A DNA stretch of 64,000 nucleotides from Halostella pelagica (lineage in GTDB: Archaea > Halobacteriota > Halobacteria > Halobacteriales > Natronoarchaeaceae): assembly GCA_005954745.1 (NCBI GenBank), contig CP040679.1:62001-126000 (forward strand), in the 5' to 3' direction. The stretch's first letter is position 1. Each line of letters begins with the position of its first letter. Under the pieces are notes generated by a model. The model was not told the DNA's origin. It did no database searches and saw nothing but the letters and a program-made list of their open reading frames with translations. A program made the position numbers and the translations under genes. This document shows positions 41,206 to 49,891 of the stretch, in pieces.

Positions 41206-42054
41206 TCAGCTCGGGTCCTCCATGAGCGTGGTCGCCTCCGTCCGGCCGAGGTCGCGGTACGTCTGGGTGAAATCATCGTAGAGGGACTCCCAGTCGTCCA
41301 TGTGGTTGCCGTCTCGACCGATCTCGGGGGGAAGGTCGGCGCTGGTGATCGTCCCGTCCTCGGAGATGGGAACGTCGAGCCCGTAGCTTTCGAGTTTCGG
41401 AACGACGTTCGAGAGCCACTCCTCGCCGAGTTCGTCGAGCGGTTCAGTGCGGTACTCGTTGTCGACGATCCGGGCTTCGACATCCGGGTCCGTCGGCTCG
41501 AAGAGAGTCAGCGCGTACGGGAACAGCCGGTCGACGGCCTCCTGAAGGCGACGCTGACCGTCGTCGTCGGAGGCAAGCCGATCGAGCCAACTCTCCGCGT
41601 GTTCGAGGTGATAGTCCTCCTCGCTCTGGATCTTCCCGACGCGGTCGCGGATCGGCCCGTACGACGAGTCTTCGAGCGCCTCCAGACGGAGGTCTTCAGC
41701 GACATCGTAGAGGTACGTCCGAACGATAGCGTCGCTCCAGTCGCCCTCCTCGAACGGCAGTTCCGTCATCGTGCTGTGGCGGAACGTCTCCGGATCGCGC
41801 TCGAAGAGCAGGTCCGGTTCGTCGTAGCCGAAGTCCTGTAGCAGGTCGTACCACAGCCTCGCGTGACCGAGTTCGTCCTGCGCAATGTTCGACAGGGCGA
41901 GGTCCGACTCCAGCGTGGGCGCGCGGACCTGCCACTCCGTGTATCGCTCGGCGGCGACGAACTCGTCGTCGCCGAGGCGATAGAGCAGGTGCTGCACCGC
42001 TTCCCGCTGGTCGTCGTCCAGGTCCTCGACCGGCGCGGCGGCAGTCGAAGACAT
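41206..42054 (-). CDS. paaC: Phenylacetyl-CoA epoxidase subunit PaaC
   Basis: A 282-residue helical protein of the PaaA/PaaC family. It has SNIAQDELGHARLWYDLL, carrying E61-x-x-H64, and SEEDYHLEHAESWLDRL in the second half. In the bacterial complex PaaC is the structural partner of the catalytic di-iron subunit PaaA, and these remnants of the ferritin-like fold are kept. An 8-helix bundle is predicted over the whole length. Its start ATG overlaps the paaB stop by one base (TAATG), placing it third in the operon paaA-paaB-paaC-paaD. Confidence 0.93.
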   Translation of the reverse strand: MSSTAAAPVEDLDDDQREAVQHLLYRLGDDEFVAAERYTEWQVRAPTLESDLALSNIAQDELGHARLWYDLLQDFGYDEPDLLFERDPETFRHSTMTELPFEEGDWSDAIVRTYLYDVAEDLRLEALEDSSYGPIRDRVGKIQSEEDYHLEHAESWLDRLASDDDGQRRLQEAVDRLFPYALTLFEPTDPDVEARIVDNEYRTEPLDELGEEWLSNVVPKLESYGLDVPISEDGTITSADLPPEIGRDGNHMDDWESLYDDFTQTYRDLGRTEATTLMEDPS

Positions 42055-42368
42055 TAGCTATCCCCCCGCTGGCGTTCGGCCTCCGCCTGCTCGTTCGCCG
42101 ATTCCTCGACTTCCTTGGCGGGCGGCTCGATGTTGTAGGCGGTCGACCAGCGGTAGGACTTGTCGGTCGTCCCGCCGAAGCTCGTTTCCTCGGCGTCCAC
42201 TTCGCCGACCTCCTCCTGCGGAACGACCCACAGGCTGTTGGTCGGTTTCCGGCGACCGTGCTGGATCTGCGCGAACAGCTTCGCCATCTCGCGGTCCGGT
42301 GCGTGGACGTTTCCGCAGTGCGTGTGGTACTCGCCCGTCTTCTTCTGTCGGAATACTTCCCAGATCAT
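42054..42368 (-). CDS. paaB: Phenylacetyl-CoA epoxidase subunit PaaB
   Basis: A 104-residue protein. MIWEVFRQKKTGEYHTHCGNVHAPDREMAKLFAQIQHGRRKPTNSLWVV is unmistakably PaaB: the length, the HxGxVHAPDxExA tract and the RR-x-x-x-SLWVVP segment match bacterial PaaB. The last 25 residues form an acidic tail typical of halophiles. PaaB bridges the PaaAC heterodimers. It begins 6 bp after the paaA stop and overlaps paaC by one base. Confidence 0.95.
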   Translation of the reverse strand: MIWEVFRQKKTGEYHTHCGNVHAPDREMAKLFAQIQHGRRKPTNSLWVVPQEEVGEVDAEETSFGGTTDKSYRWSTAYNIEPPAKEVEESANEQAEAERQRGDS

Positions 42369-42373
42369 GGTTG

Positions 42374-43315
42374 TTAGTCGGCTGCGGTCGGCGTGTGGCC
42401 CGCCGTCGGCTGGTCGTCTCCCTCGATCGCGTCACGAACCCACTCGACGGCCTCCTGTGCGTTGGCACGGCCCTCGATCTGGCCGACGCCCGGTTCGTAG
42501 TCGTTTTTCGCGATGGTGAAGAACTCGTCCCAGTCGAGGTCGTCCTCTTCGATCTCGAACGTCCCGTCGTCGTTTTCGCGGATACGCGGCTCGTCCGGGA
42601 TCTCCAGGTTGTACTTGCGCGCCTTCGGCAGGTACTGGTTGAGGAAGGCGTTGCGGAGCTCGTCGTTGGTCATCGTCTTCAGCCCGACTTCAGCGGCGAA
42701 GTCGTGGTGGGTGGATTTGTCGTCCGACGGGCCGAAGAACTGGATGATGCGGGGCCACCACTCGTCGAAGGCGTCCTGAAGCATCTCCTGTTCCTTCTTC
42801 GAGCCGGTCGCCAGTTCGCGCATGATCGACTCGCCGTGTTTGACGTGGAACCCTTCCTCGAAGCAGATCTTGTCCATGGCGTGGGCGTACGGTTCCCAGC
42901 TGGTGCGTTTCAGCGTCGCCTGACGGCGCATGGCCGCGCCGTCGACGAAGAAGGCGATCATGGGGATCTCCGCCCAGTTCTCCATCGGATAGTGGAAGCA
43001 GTTGAGGAACTTCCCCTTCCCGTTCGCCAGTTCGTCCAGCATCTCTTCGCGGGTTTTGATGCCGAGCGATTCGGCGGCCCGGTAGAGGAACTGGCCGTGG
43101 CCGATCTCGTCTTGCACCTTGGCGCTGAACGCGAGCTTCCGGTCTATACTCGGCGACTGGCGGATGAACGGTCGCTCCAGGTACGCCCCCATGATCTCGC
43201 TGTTGGCGTGGAACTGGATCATGCGGGTCGCCGCCTTGCGGTACTCCTCCGGCAGGTCGTCCCCGGGGTTGAACTCCCGCGGACCGGCGCGTTCTTTCAC
43301 TTCGTCTATGTTCAT
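42374..43315 (-). CDS. paaA: Phenylacetyl-CoA epoxidase catalytic subunit PaaA
   Basis: A 313-residue di-iron protein. The helix-bundle ligands are visible as Glu40 (NSEIMGAYLE), Glu70-x-x-His73 (QDEIGHGQ) and Glu154-x-x-His157 (CFEEGFHVKHGE). The sequence FLNCFHYPMENWAEIPMIAFFVDGAAM matches bacterial PaaA. PaaA adds one oxygen atom to the ring of phenylacetyl-CoA, giving the 1,2-epoxide. The reductase PaaE that normally feeds electrons is absent nearby. It is the first gene of the operon; a TATA box at 43374-43381 and an inverted repeat at 43347-43362 precede it. Confidence 0.96.
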   Translation of the reverse strand: MNIDEVKERAGPREFNPGDDLPEEYRKAATRMIQFHANSEIMGAYLERPFIRQSPSIDRKLAFSAKVQDEIGHGQFLYRAAESLGIKTREEMLDELANGKGKFLNCFHYPMENWAEIPMIAFFVDGAAMRRQATLKRTSWEPYAHAMDKICFEEGFHVKHGESIMRELATGSKKEQEMLQDAFDEWWPRIIQFFGPSDDKSTHHDFAAEVGLKTMTNDELRNAFLNQYLPKARKYNLEIPDEPRIRENDDGTFEIEEDDLDWDEFFTIAKNDYEPGVGQIEGRANAQEAVEWVRDAIEGDDQPTAGHTPTAAD

Positions 43316-43346
43316 TGTCTACTCTTATGGACGGACGGATGAACCA

Positions 43347-43381
43347 TAGGGTTTCACCCCTACATGAACGGGCTTTATATA
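43347..43381 (-). promoter_or_regulatory. paaA promoter with operator-like inverted repeat
   Basis: TATATAAAG on the minus strand (43381-43373) predicts transcription from about 43350. TAGGGTTTCACCCCTA (plus strand, 43347-43362) has TAGGG/CCCTA arms and overlaps that start point. The leader would be about 35 nt. The word CATGTAGGGGTG on the minus strand recurs, with one extra T, upstream of the HTH_10 gene at 39.4 kb. Confidence 0.55.
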
Positions 43382-43509
43382 CGGGCAGATGCGTACCGGG
43401 CCAATCCAAAGAGGAATCGGTCTCGATCCGACGAGTTCCGAGCCTACGCCCCGTGGACAGATCTCCCCAAGCAGTACCTATTTCACCCCGTGTGACCACG
43501 AGGCAGTGT

Positions 43510-43923
43510 ATGTCGGACGACCCCGAATCGATGAGAGCACGCGCTGAGAGCGATCCGTACTGTGAAACGCTCGGGATCGAACTCGTCGAAATGGACTCGG
43601 GCCACGCACGGACCGAACTGACCGTCGGCGAGAACCATCTCAACTTCCACGGAACCGTTCACGGGGGCGCGATCTACTCGTTAGCGGACGCGGCCTTCGC
43701 CGCGGCGTCGAACAGTCACGGCGAGACGGCGTTCGCGCTGGAAACGAACATCTCATATCTCGACATGACCGAGACGGGAACGACGTTAGACGCGACGGCG
43801 ACAGAGACGTACAACGGCCGCCGAACGGCCGAGTACAGAGTCGAAGTCACCGGTCCCGGCGACGATCCGATCGCCACGTTCCGCGGCAGAGTTTACAAGC
43901 CCGGTTCGTCGGACGGGGAGTAA
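43510..43923 (+). CDS. paaI: PaaI-type hot-dog thioesterase
   Basis: A 137-residue acyl-CoA thioesterase. FHGTVHGGAIYSLADAAFAAASNS is the hallmark of the PaaI/YdiI group, with the central HGG and the acidic residue of the catalytic helix. It then has LETNISYLDMTETGTTLDATATE. It would hydrolyse aryl-CoA intermediates to free CoA when the pathway stalls. An in-frame upstream extension exists but runs through the divergent promoter region; ATG 43510 (MSDDPESMRARAESDPYCETLG) is the family's normal start. It diverges from paaA. Confidence 0.9.
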   Translation: MSDDPESMRARAESDPYCETLGIELVEMDSGHARTELTVGENHLNFHGTVHGGAIYSLADAAFAAASNSHGETAFALETNISYLDMTETGTTLDATATETYNGRRTAEYRVEVTGPGDDPIATFRGRVYKPGSSDGE

Positions 43924-44048
43924 GTCATACTGTCAACTGTAACTGCGGAAAGAGAATCGGACCCCGGAGCCGATATTCTGCAAGGAATTACAGCCGACAG
44001 TCTCAGTAGCAGTCGACCGAACGAGGGAACCCACGGCAACCCGTGATG

Positions 44049-45335
44049 TCAGCGGTGGTCGTAGACGCGTTGGACCTTGCCGACTTCGGTACGCTCGATG
44101 TCACCGTACTCGACGAGTTCGAGCGAATCAGGGGTGAACACGAGGACGTTCTTGAGTCGTTCCTGGATTTCGCCACGCAACTGGTCGACATCCCCGTCGA
44201 AATCCTCGCTGAGTTCGACGGTGATCTCGATCCGGTCGAGATTGTTCTCCTCGTAGAGGTCGATGCGGTACTGTGGCTCGACGCCGTCGAACTTCAGGAC
44301 GACGTCCTCTATCTCGCTGGGGTAGAGGTTCGCCCCCCTGACGATCAGCAGGTCGTCGGTGCGTCCCGTCACGTTGTCCATCCGAACCGTCGTCCGCCCG
44401 CACTCGCACTCGTCGTACGAGAGCGTCGTCAGATCGCCGGTCCGGTACCGCAACACCGGGAGCGCATCCTTGCTCAGCGTCGTCAACACGAGTTCACCCT
44501 CCTCGCCTTCGGGGAGCGGTTCGCCCGTCGACGGATCGACCACTTCGGGGTAGAAGTGGTCCTCGAAGACGTGCAGTCCTTCCTGAGCCTCGTTGCACTC
44601 ACAGGAGACTCCCGGGCCGATGATCTCGGACAGACCGTACAGATCGATACCGTCCACGTCGAGACGGCTCTCGATCGCCTCCCGCATCGGGTCGGTACAC
44701 GGTTCGGCCCCGAACATTATCGTCGAGAGCGGGAGGTCGCCGACGTCGACGCCCATCTCCTCGGCGGTCTCCTCCAGATACAGGGCGTACGACGGTGTGC
44801 ACGTTATCACGTCGCTTTCGAGGTCCTGCATCATCTCGATCTGGCGTTGCGTACCGCCAGCGCCGATCGGGAGCACAGTTGCGCCGAGTTCCTCGATCCC
44901 CTGGTGCAGACCGAGGCCGCCCGTGAACAGGCCGTACCCGTACGCGTTCTGGACTAGATCCCCGGGTTCGACGCCCGCCGCTGCCAGGCTCCGTGCGACG
45001 ACTTCGCTCCACACGTCGAGGTCGCTGTCGGTGTACGCGACGATCTTCGGTTTCCCCGTAGTGCCCGACGAGGCGTGGAGTCGCCGAACCTCCGAGTCGT
45101 CGACAGCGAACAAGCCGTTCGGATACTCGTCCCGGAAATCTTCTTTCGTCGTAAACGGCAGTTTCGACACGTCTTCGACGCCGCTGATGTCGTCGGGGTC
45201 GACACCCGACTCGTCGAGGGCGTCCCTGTAAAAGGAGACGTTTTCGTACGCGTTCTCGACGGTCTCCTGCAGTCTCCGGTCCTGTAGCTCCCGCAGTTCC
45301 GATCGCGGGGCCGTTTCCACCTGGTTGTAGATCAT
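44049..45335 (-). CDS. paaK: Phenylacetate-CoA ligase
   Basis: A 428-residue adenylate-forming ligase of the PaaK type. The ATP loop is ASSGTTGKPKIVAYT. The central part has the PaaK-specific NAYGYGLFTGGLGLHQGIEELGATVLP and MFGAEPC, and the C-terminal domain begins RTDDLLIVRGANLYPSEIEDV, with the conserved VRGxNxxP hinge. It converts phenylacetate, ATP and CoA to phenylacetyl-CoA, the substrate of PaaABC. The gene is monocistronic, about 700 bp from paaA, and lies between the thioesterase and a GNAT gene. Confidence 0.95.
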   Translation of the reverse strand: MIYNQVETAPRSELRELQDRRLQETVENAYENVSFYRDALDESGVDPDDISGVEDVSKLPFTTKEDFRDEYPNGLFAVDDSEVRRLHASSGTTGKPKIVAYTDSDLDVWSEVVARSLAAAGVEPGDLVQNAYGYGLFTGGLGLHQGIEELGATVLPIGAGGTQRQIEMMQDLESDVITCTPSYALYLEETAEEMGVDVGDLPLSTIMFGAEPCTDPMREAIESRLDVDGIDLYGLSEIIGPGVSCECNEAQEGLHVFEDHFYPEVVDPSTGEPLPEGEEGELVLTTLSKDALPVLRYRTGDLTTLSYDECECGRTTVRMDNVTGRTDDLLIVRGANLYPSEIEDVVLKFDGVEPQYRIDLYEENNLDRIEITVELSEDFDGDVDQLRGEIQERLKNVLVFTPDSLELVEYGDIERTEVGKVQRVYDHR

Positions 45336-45552
45336 CCTCGGTTGTACATCTCCGGTCCTAATGAAAAATCATTGGGTAGGCAAACCACCGCCGTGGAGAT
45401 ATGTCACGGGATGGATCCGGAGAATATTGACAGCTGTACGGGCGAACTCGATATGCCACTAGAGTGACGGTCAGTCGTCCGGTCGAGGACGATCCCGCAG
45501 ACTGGATGAAATCCTCGGTGAGAACGAAAGGGCTGAAACAATCCGGAGAGGG

Positions 45553-46164
45553 TCAGATATCGTCGCTTCGGTACGCTGGGGGACGCTGGACACGTTCCGC
45601 GACGGGGTCCGCCAACGACAGTTCCATCTCGAGGTCCGACCGTAACCGCTCCTCGACGCAGAACCCAACGTTCTCGTACACCGAAATCGCGCGCCGGTTC
45701 CCCTTCGAAACTTCGAGCGTCACCGCGTCGTGACCGCGGTCCTCGGCGTAGGCGATGACGTGTTTGACCAGTTCGGTCCCGATCCCTCTGTCCTGATGCT
45801 CCGAGTGAACGAAGATGACGAACTTCGGGTCGGTCGCGTCCGCCGGGGCCACACCGACGTGGCCGACGACCTCGTCGTCGACTGCGACGAGGTTCCACCC
45901 GTCGTCGGCGAGTTTATCCAGCCAGTCCTCGATCTGGGGAACCGTCGTAGGCGGCAGTCCCATCGTTCGGCTGTAGGAGTCTATCTCGTCGTACATGGTG
46001 ACGAGCGACTCCCGGTCCTCGTCGCGGTACGGGCGTATCAGCAGCGGAACGCCCTCGCTGTCGGTGAACCGTGGACAGCGGGGTGGACAGAGCGGCGTCC
46101 CCTCGCAGTCGGAGTTGTCCCAGACGTTACAGACGGTTTTCGAATCCGCCTGACGAGCGCTCAT
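45553..46164 (-). CDS. GNAT acetyltransferase with N-terminal cysteine cluster
   Basis: A 203-residue protein. Residues about 40-190 are a GNAT domain, with the acetyl-CoA loop HQDRGIGTELVKHVIAYA (Q-x-x-G-x-G/A) and RRAISVYENVGF. Before it lies a cysteine-rich segment, Cys12, 20, 26 and 30 (CNVWDNSDC, CPPRC), which could bind zinc or iron. Such an N-terminal cluster is not part of the standard GNAT fold. The acetyl acceptor is unknown. It has no obvious link to the aromatic pathway besides position. Confidence 0.82.
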   Translation of the reverse strand: MSARQADSKTVCNVWDNSDCEGTPLCPPRCPRFTDSEGVPLLIRPYRDEDRESLVTMYDEIDSYSRTMGLPPTTVPQIEDWLDKLADDGWNLVAVDDEVVGHVGVAPADATDPKFVIFVHSEHQDRGIGTELVKHVIAYAEDRGHDAVTLEVSKGNRRAISVYENVGFCVEERLRSDLEMELSLADPVAERVQRPPAYRSDDI

Positions 46165-46263
46165 ACCTGAACTTCTAAGCCAACGCGTAAGGGCGCTGTG
46201 GGGAACATGTTCGCCGAAACTGTCTCGTACCGATCCGAAACGTCCACCTCGAAGAACAGGGGA

Positions 46264-46272
46264 ACAATTATT
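46264..46272 (+). promoter_or_regulatory. TATA box of the UspA gene
   Basis: ACAATTATT centred near 46268 is 29 bp before ATG 46297 and argues against the longer frame that starts at 46198. Confidence 0.5.
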
Positions 46273-46296
46273 GGGCTAGTAACCGAAAACAACGGT

Positions 46297-46695
46297 ATGT
46301 TTAAACTACTGGCAGCGCTCGACGAAGTGGATCAGATGCACGCACAGATGGATGCGGTCGAAGATATCGCCGCCCTGTCGGACGACGTGACGGTGTATCT
46401 GCTACACGTGTTCACCGACAACCCGTCGGGGGCGTCGGTCCATCAAGTAGAGGCCGTCCGGGAAGCGATGGAACGGCTCGAATCGCTGGACGTCAACGTA
46501 CAGGCCGTCGAGACGAGCGGCGACCCGGCGACGCAGATCCTCAAACAGGCAGAGGACCTGGACGTCGAACAGATCTGTATCGGCGGTCGCAAGCGCTCCC
46601 CGACCGGGAAAGCGCTGTTCGGGAGCGTTACCCAGGACGTCGTCCTCAGCGCCGACAGACCCGTACTAGTCTGCGGGGCACAGAGCCAGAACTGA
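46297..46695 (+). CDS. Single-domain universal stress protein
   Basis: A 132-residue UspA-fold protein: [18 protein letters not shown] begins strand 1, [21 protein letters not shown] is strand 2 with its loop, and [39 protein letters not shown] closes the fold. The nucleotide signature is G-G-R-K-R-S-x5-LFGS, a variant of G-x2-G-x9-G-S. It is shorter than, and different from, the tandem UspA at 12.2 kb. A TATA box 29 bp upstream fixes the start. It may be a stress protein unrelated to the surrounding catabolic genes. Confidence 0.85.
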   Translation: MFKLLAALDEVDQMHAQMDAVEDIAALSDDVTVYLLHVFTDNPSGASVHQVEAVREAMERLESLDVNVQAVETSGDPATQILKQAEDLDVEQICIGGRKRSPTGKALFGSVTQDVVLSADRPVLVCGAQSQN

Positions 46696-46788
46696 GAGCG
46701 GAGACGCACTGTTTGGCGAAACCGCGTTCCGACGATGGCGACGCCCGGAGAGGAATCTTAATGTGAGTGGTTGTTCACTGGGAAAACG

Positions 46789-47673
46789 ATGCGTGTTACC
46801 GTACTCGGAGCGGGGACGATGGGCCACGGGATCGCACAGGTGTCAGCGACGGGCGGGTACGACGTCACGATGCGCGACATCGACGAATCGATCCTCTCCG
46901 ACGGGATGGAGTCGATCGAGTCGAACCTGCAGGGCGGCGTCGACCGTGAAAAGCTCTCCGCCGCGGAGAAAGAGGACGCCCTCGACCGGATCGAGACGAC
47001 GACAGACCTGGAAGCGGCGGTCGCAGACGCGGACCTGGTCGTCGAAGCGGTGCCGGAGGACATGGACCTCAAGCAACAGACGTTCGACGACGTCGCGTCA
47101 CACGCCCCGGAGGACGCCGTAATCGCGTCGAACACCTCCTCGATGTCGGTGACGGAGATAGCCAGCACCCTCGACCGTCCCGGGAGAGCGATCGGGCTTC
47201 ACTTTTTCAATCCGGTCCACATCATGGGACTGGTCGAGATCGTTCTCGCCGAACAGACCGACGAGGCGACGGTCGACGCCGCGACGGAGTTCGTCGAGAC
47301 CATCGAAAAGGAGCCGGTGACAGTTCGGGACTCAGCCGGGTTCGCGTCCTCTCGGCTCGGCGTGACACTCGGCGTCGAAGCGGTACGGATGCTGGAGGAG
47401 GGCGTCGCCGGACCGCGCGACCTCGACGCCGCGATGGAACTCGGCTACAATCACCCGATGGGGCCGATCGAACTCGGCGACGTAGTCGGGCTTGACGTCC
47501 GTCTTGACATCCTCGAATACCTCCGTGAAGAACTCGGCGAGCGGTTCCGACCGCCGCAGTTGCTCAAGCAGAAGGTCCGCGCCGGGAAACTCGGCAAGAA
47601 GACCGGCGAGGGGTTCTACGTCTGGGAAGACGGCGAGATAGTCGGCGTCAGCGGCGAGTGGGGTGACGACTGA
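46789..47673 (+). CDS. 3-hydroxyacyl-CoA dehydrogenase (PaaH-like)
   Basis: A 294-residue NAD-dependent dehydrogenase. The Rossmann motif is GAGTMGHG (7-14). The catalytic region has SNTSSMSVTEIAS and GLHFFNPVHIMGLVEI, with the catalytic histidine and glutamate. The C-terminal dimerisation domain has NHPMGPIELGDVVGLDV. In phenylacetate breakdown PaaH oxidises 3-hydroxyadipyl-CoA to 3-oxoadipyl-CoA; fatty-acid oxidation relatives act on other chain lengths and the sequence does not separate them. The start MRVTVLGAG at 46789 is preferred to MFTGKT 18 bp earlier. It overlaps the following hydratase gene by one base. Confidence 0.92.
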   Translation: MRVTVLGAGTMGHGIAQVSATGGYDVTMRDIDESILSDGMESIESNLQGGVDREKLSAAEKEDALDRIETTTDLEAAVADADLVVEAVPEDMDLKQQTFDDVASHAPEDAVIASNTSSMSVTEIASTLDRPGRAIGLHFFNPVHIMGLVEIVLAEQTDEATVDAATEFVETIEKEPVTVRDSAGFASSRLGVTLGVEAVRMLEEGVAGPRDLDAAMELGYNHPMGPIELGDVVGLDVRLDILEYLREELGERFRPPQLLKQKVRAGKLGKKTGEGFYVWEDGEIVGVSGEWGDD

Positions 47674-48488
47674 TGGCGGACGTCGAAGATGCGGCCGCCG
47701 ACTTCGAGACGGTGTCGGCGACCGTCGGAGCCCACGTCGACCGGGTGGCAACCGTGACGCTGTCCCGGCCGGACGCGCGAAACGCCCTCAACACCCAGTT
47801 GCGCGAGGAACTCGAAGCCGTGCTGTCGGCGGTCGAAGACGACGACTCCGTCAAGGTCGTTGTCCTCACCGGGGACGAGGAGGGCGGCGCGTTCGTCGCC
47901 GGCGCGGACGTGACGGAACTGCGCGAACGGGACTCCATCGAACAGCGTGAGCAGGGTAGGCGGCCGCGGATCTACGAGCACGTGGCGAACCTCTCGAAGC
48001 CGATCATCGCACGGCTCAACGGGCACACGCTCGGCGGCGGCTGCGAGCTCGCACAGGCATGCGACGTGCGGATCGCCGCGGAGAGCGCGAAACTCGGACA
48101 GCCCGAGATCAACCTCGGCATCATCCCGGGCGGCGGCGGAACCCAACGGCTCCCCCGCCTCGTCGGCGAGGGGCAGGCGATGCGGCTGATCCTCTCCGGC
48201 GAACTGATCGACGCCGAGGAGGCCGCCGACATCGGCCTCGTCGACGAGGTCCACCCGGATGACGATCTGGACGAGCAGGTGTACGACCTCGCCGAGTCGA
48301 TGGCCGAGAAGAGCCCCGTCGCTCTGGAAATCGCCAAGACCGCCGTTCAGGCCAGCTCGAAGATGGACCTGGACGATGGCATCGAGTACGAGGCGGAACT
48401 GTTCGCCCAGTTGTTCGCGACCGAAGACAAAAACGAGGGCATCGACGCGTTCTTCGAGGACCGCGACCCCGAGTGGAAGGGGAAATAA
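47673..48488 (+). CDS. Enoyl-CoA hydratase
   Basis: A 271-residue crotonase-fold enzyme with both catalytic glutamates: one in LGGGCELAQACD and one in LGQPEINLGIIPGGGGTQRL. The oxyanion loop is GGAFVAGADVTEL. It should therefore be a true hydratase. Overlapping PaaH-like dehydrogenase (TGATG), it suits the role of PaaF, hydrating 2,3-dehydroadipyl-CoA before the dehydrogenase step. General beta-oxidation is an equally consistent role. The operon ends here; a MaoC gene converges 3 bp downstream. Confidence 0.92.
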   Translation: MADVEDAAADFETVSATVGAHVDRVATVTLSRPDARNALNTQLREELEAVLSAVEDDDSVKVVVLTGDEEGGAFVAGADVTELRERDSIEQREQGRRPRIYEHVANLSKPIIARLNGHTLGGGCELAQACDVRIAAESAKLGQPEINLGIIPGGGGTQRLPRLVGEGQAMRLILSGELIDAEEAADIGLVDEVHPDDDLDEQVYDLAESMAEKSPVALEIAKTAVQASSKMDLDDGIEYEAELFAQLFATEDKNEGIDAFFEDRDPEWKGK

Positions 48489-48491
48489 CGG

Positions 48492-48956
48492 TCAGTCGGG
48501 GCCGGACCGTTCGACGAGTTCGCGGTTTTCCAGCGACAGGACGGTCACGCCGTCCTGATTCGTCACCGTGATCGCCTCGTGAACGATCCCCGTCTCCGGG
48601 TTGCTCTCGGACACTCGCGTGTCCAGAACCTCGTTTTCGACGGTCAGCGTGTCGCCGGGGCGGACCGGTTCGTGCCACCGGACGTCGTCGATCCCCAGAC
48701 CGCCGACGACGGCCCGCTCGCTCCGGATCTCGTCGACGAGCAGGCGGACGGACAGCGACAACGTGTGGTAGCCGCTGGCGATGATCCCCCCGTGCTGGCT
48801 CGCGGCGGCCGCTTCCGGGTCGGTGTGGATGTCGAGCGGGTCGAACTGCTCGGCGAACTCGACGATATCGTCCTCCGAAACGGTCGTCGACCCGCACGAT
48901 ACGACGGTTCCCGCTTCGATGTCGTCGAAATAGGTCGTTCCGTCGTCGCCGTTCAT
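48492..48956 (-). CDS. MaoC-like dehydratase
   Basis: A 154-residue hot-dog protein. Catalytic residues are in FDPLDIHTDPEAAAASQHGGIIASG, with Asp and His in the F-D-P-x-D-x-H pattern of (R)-hydratases, and RWHEPVRPGDTLTVENEVL follows. It is the second MaoC protein in the region. Possible roles are hydration of an enoyl-CoA in the ring-opened pathway or replacement of the MaoC half of PaaZ. It starts about 145 bp downstream of the hydratase gene at 49102 and may belong to the same long transcript. Confidence 0.88.
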   Translation of the reverse strand: MNGDDGTTYFDDIEAGTVVSCGSTTVSEDDIVEFAEQFDPLDIHTDPEAAAASQHGGIIASGYHTLSLSVRLLVDEIRSERAVVGGLGIDDVRWHEPVRPGDTLTVENEVLDTRVSESNPETGIVHEAITVTNQDGVTVLSLENRELVERSGPD

Positions 48957-49101
48957 GCGGGAACCGTCATCACACTAGCAGAAGCGTCTTACCATTCTCG
49001 GGCGGTCGGGCTGAAACGGCTCATAGGGACTCTCGTACCCGTGTACCGGTATTTGTTGGCCCGTGCCGGCGAAAAGACCGAACAGACAACAACAGTCCCT
49101 A

Positions 49102-49890
49102 TCACTCCCCGGTGAACTCGGGGTCGCGGTCGTCGCGGAAGGCGCTTACGCCCTCGGCGTGGTCCGCCGTTTTCAAGAGCGTGCTCTGGGCGAGGGATTC
49201 GACGAGTCCGGCCGTCTGCGTGTCCGTGTCGCGGGCGCTGTTGACCGCGCGCTTCGCCAGTCCAAGCGCCTGCGGCGGTTGCCCGAGCAGGTCCGAGGCG
49301 TACTCCCGGGCGGCCGCCTCGGGCGCGTCCGCGACCCGTTCGACCAAACCGATCTCGCGGGCTCGGTCGCCGTCGACCAGTTCGCCCGAGAAGATCATGT
49401 CCTTGGCCCTTCCGGGGCCGACGAGATGGACGAAACGCGAGCATCCGCCGAGTCCGGGGATGAGACCGATGTTGTGCTCGGGGAAGCCGAGTTTCGCGTC
49501 GGGGGAGGCGATACGCACGTCGCAGGCCAGCGCGAGTTCGAGTCCCCCACCGACGCAGGTGCCGCTTATCGCGGCCATCACCGGCTTCTCCATCGTCTCG
49601 ATCCCGTCGAACGCGCGGCCGAGGACACGCGAGTTCGACCGGAATTCAGCAGTCGTCCACTCCCGCGCCTCCTCGAACAGCTCCACGTCCGCGCCGACCG
49701 AGAACACGTCGGCGTCACCGGTGACGATACCGACGCGGACATGGTCCTCGCGAAGCACGTCGACCGCGTCCGCGAGTTCGTGTCTGACTTCCTGACTGAT
49801 CGCGTTCACCGGGGGGTTCGCGAGGCGAACCGTCGCGACCCCGTCGTCGTCGACCGATACGTCCAGCGTGTCGAACTCGTTTCCTGTCAT
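49102..49890 (-). CDS. Enoyl-CoA hydratase/isomerase family protein
   Basis: A 262-residue crotonase-fold enzyme. The oxyanion strand is VFSVGADVELFEEA. Both glutamate positions are filled: CVGGGLELALACD and LGFPEHNIGLIPGLGGCSRF. It is thus likely a hydratase rather than an isomerase. The C-terminal end FRDDRDPEFTG is typical. It begins one base after the stop of the PaaG-like gene, at the end of an operon that contains the second ABC importer. A role in hydrating a ring-cleavage product is likely; the exact substrate is not. Confidence 0.9.
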   Translation of the reverse strand: MTGNEFDTLDVSVDDDGVATVRLANPPVNAISQEVRHELADAVDVLREDHVRVGIVTGDADVFSVGADVELFEEAREWTTAEFRSNSRVLGRAFDGIETMEKPVMAAISGTCVGGGLELALACDVRIASPDAKLGFPEHNIGLIPGLGGCSRFVHLVGPGRAKDMIFSGELVDGDRAREIGLVERVADAPEAAAREYASDLLGQPPQALGLAKRAVNSARDTDTQTAGLVESLAQSTLLKTADHAEGVSAFRDDRDPEFTGE

Positions 49891-49891
49891 G

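Noticed and set aside
40764-41483. A long paaD frame of 239 codons
   Set aside because: The first 93 codons are antisense-free shadow of paaC in another frame, serine/arginine-rich; the real start is ATG 41204.
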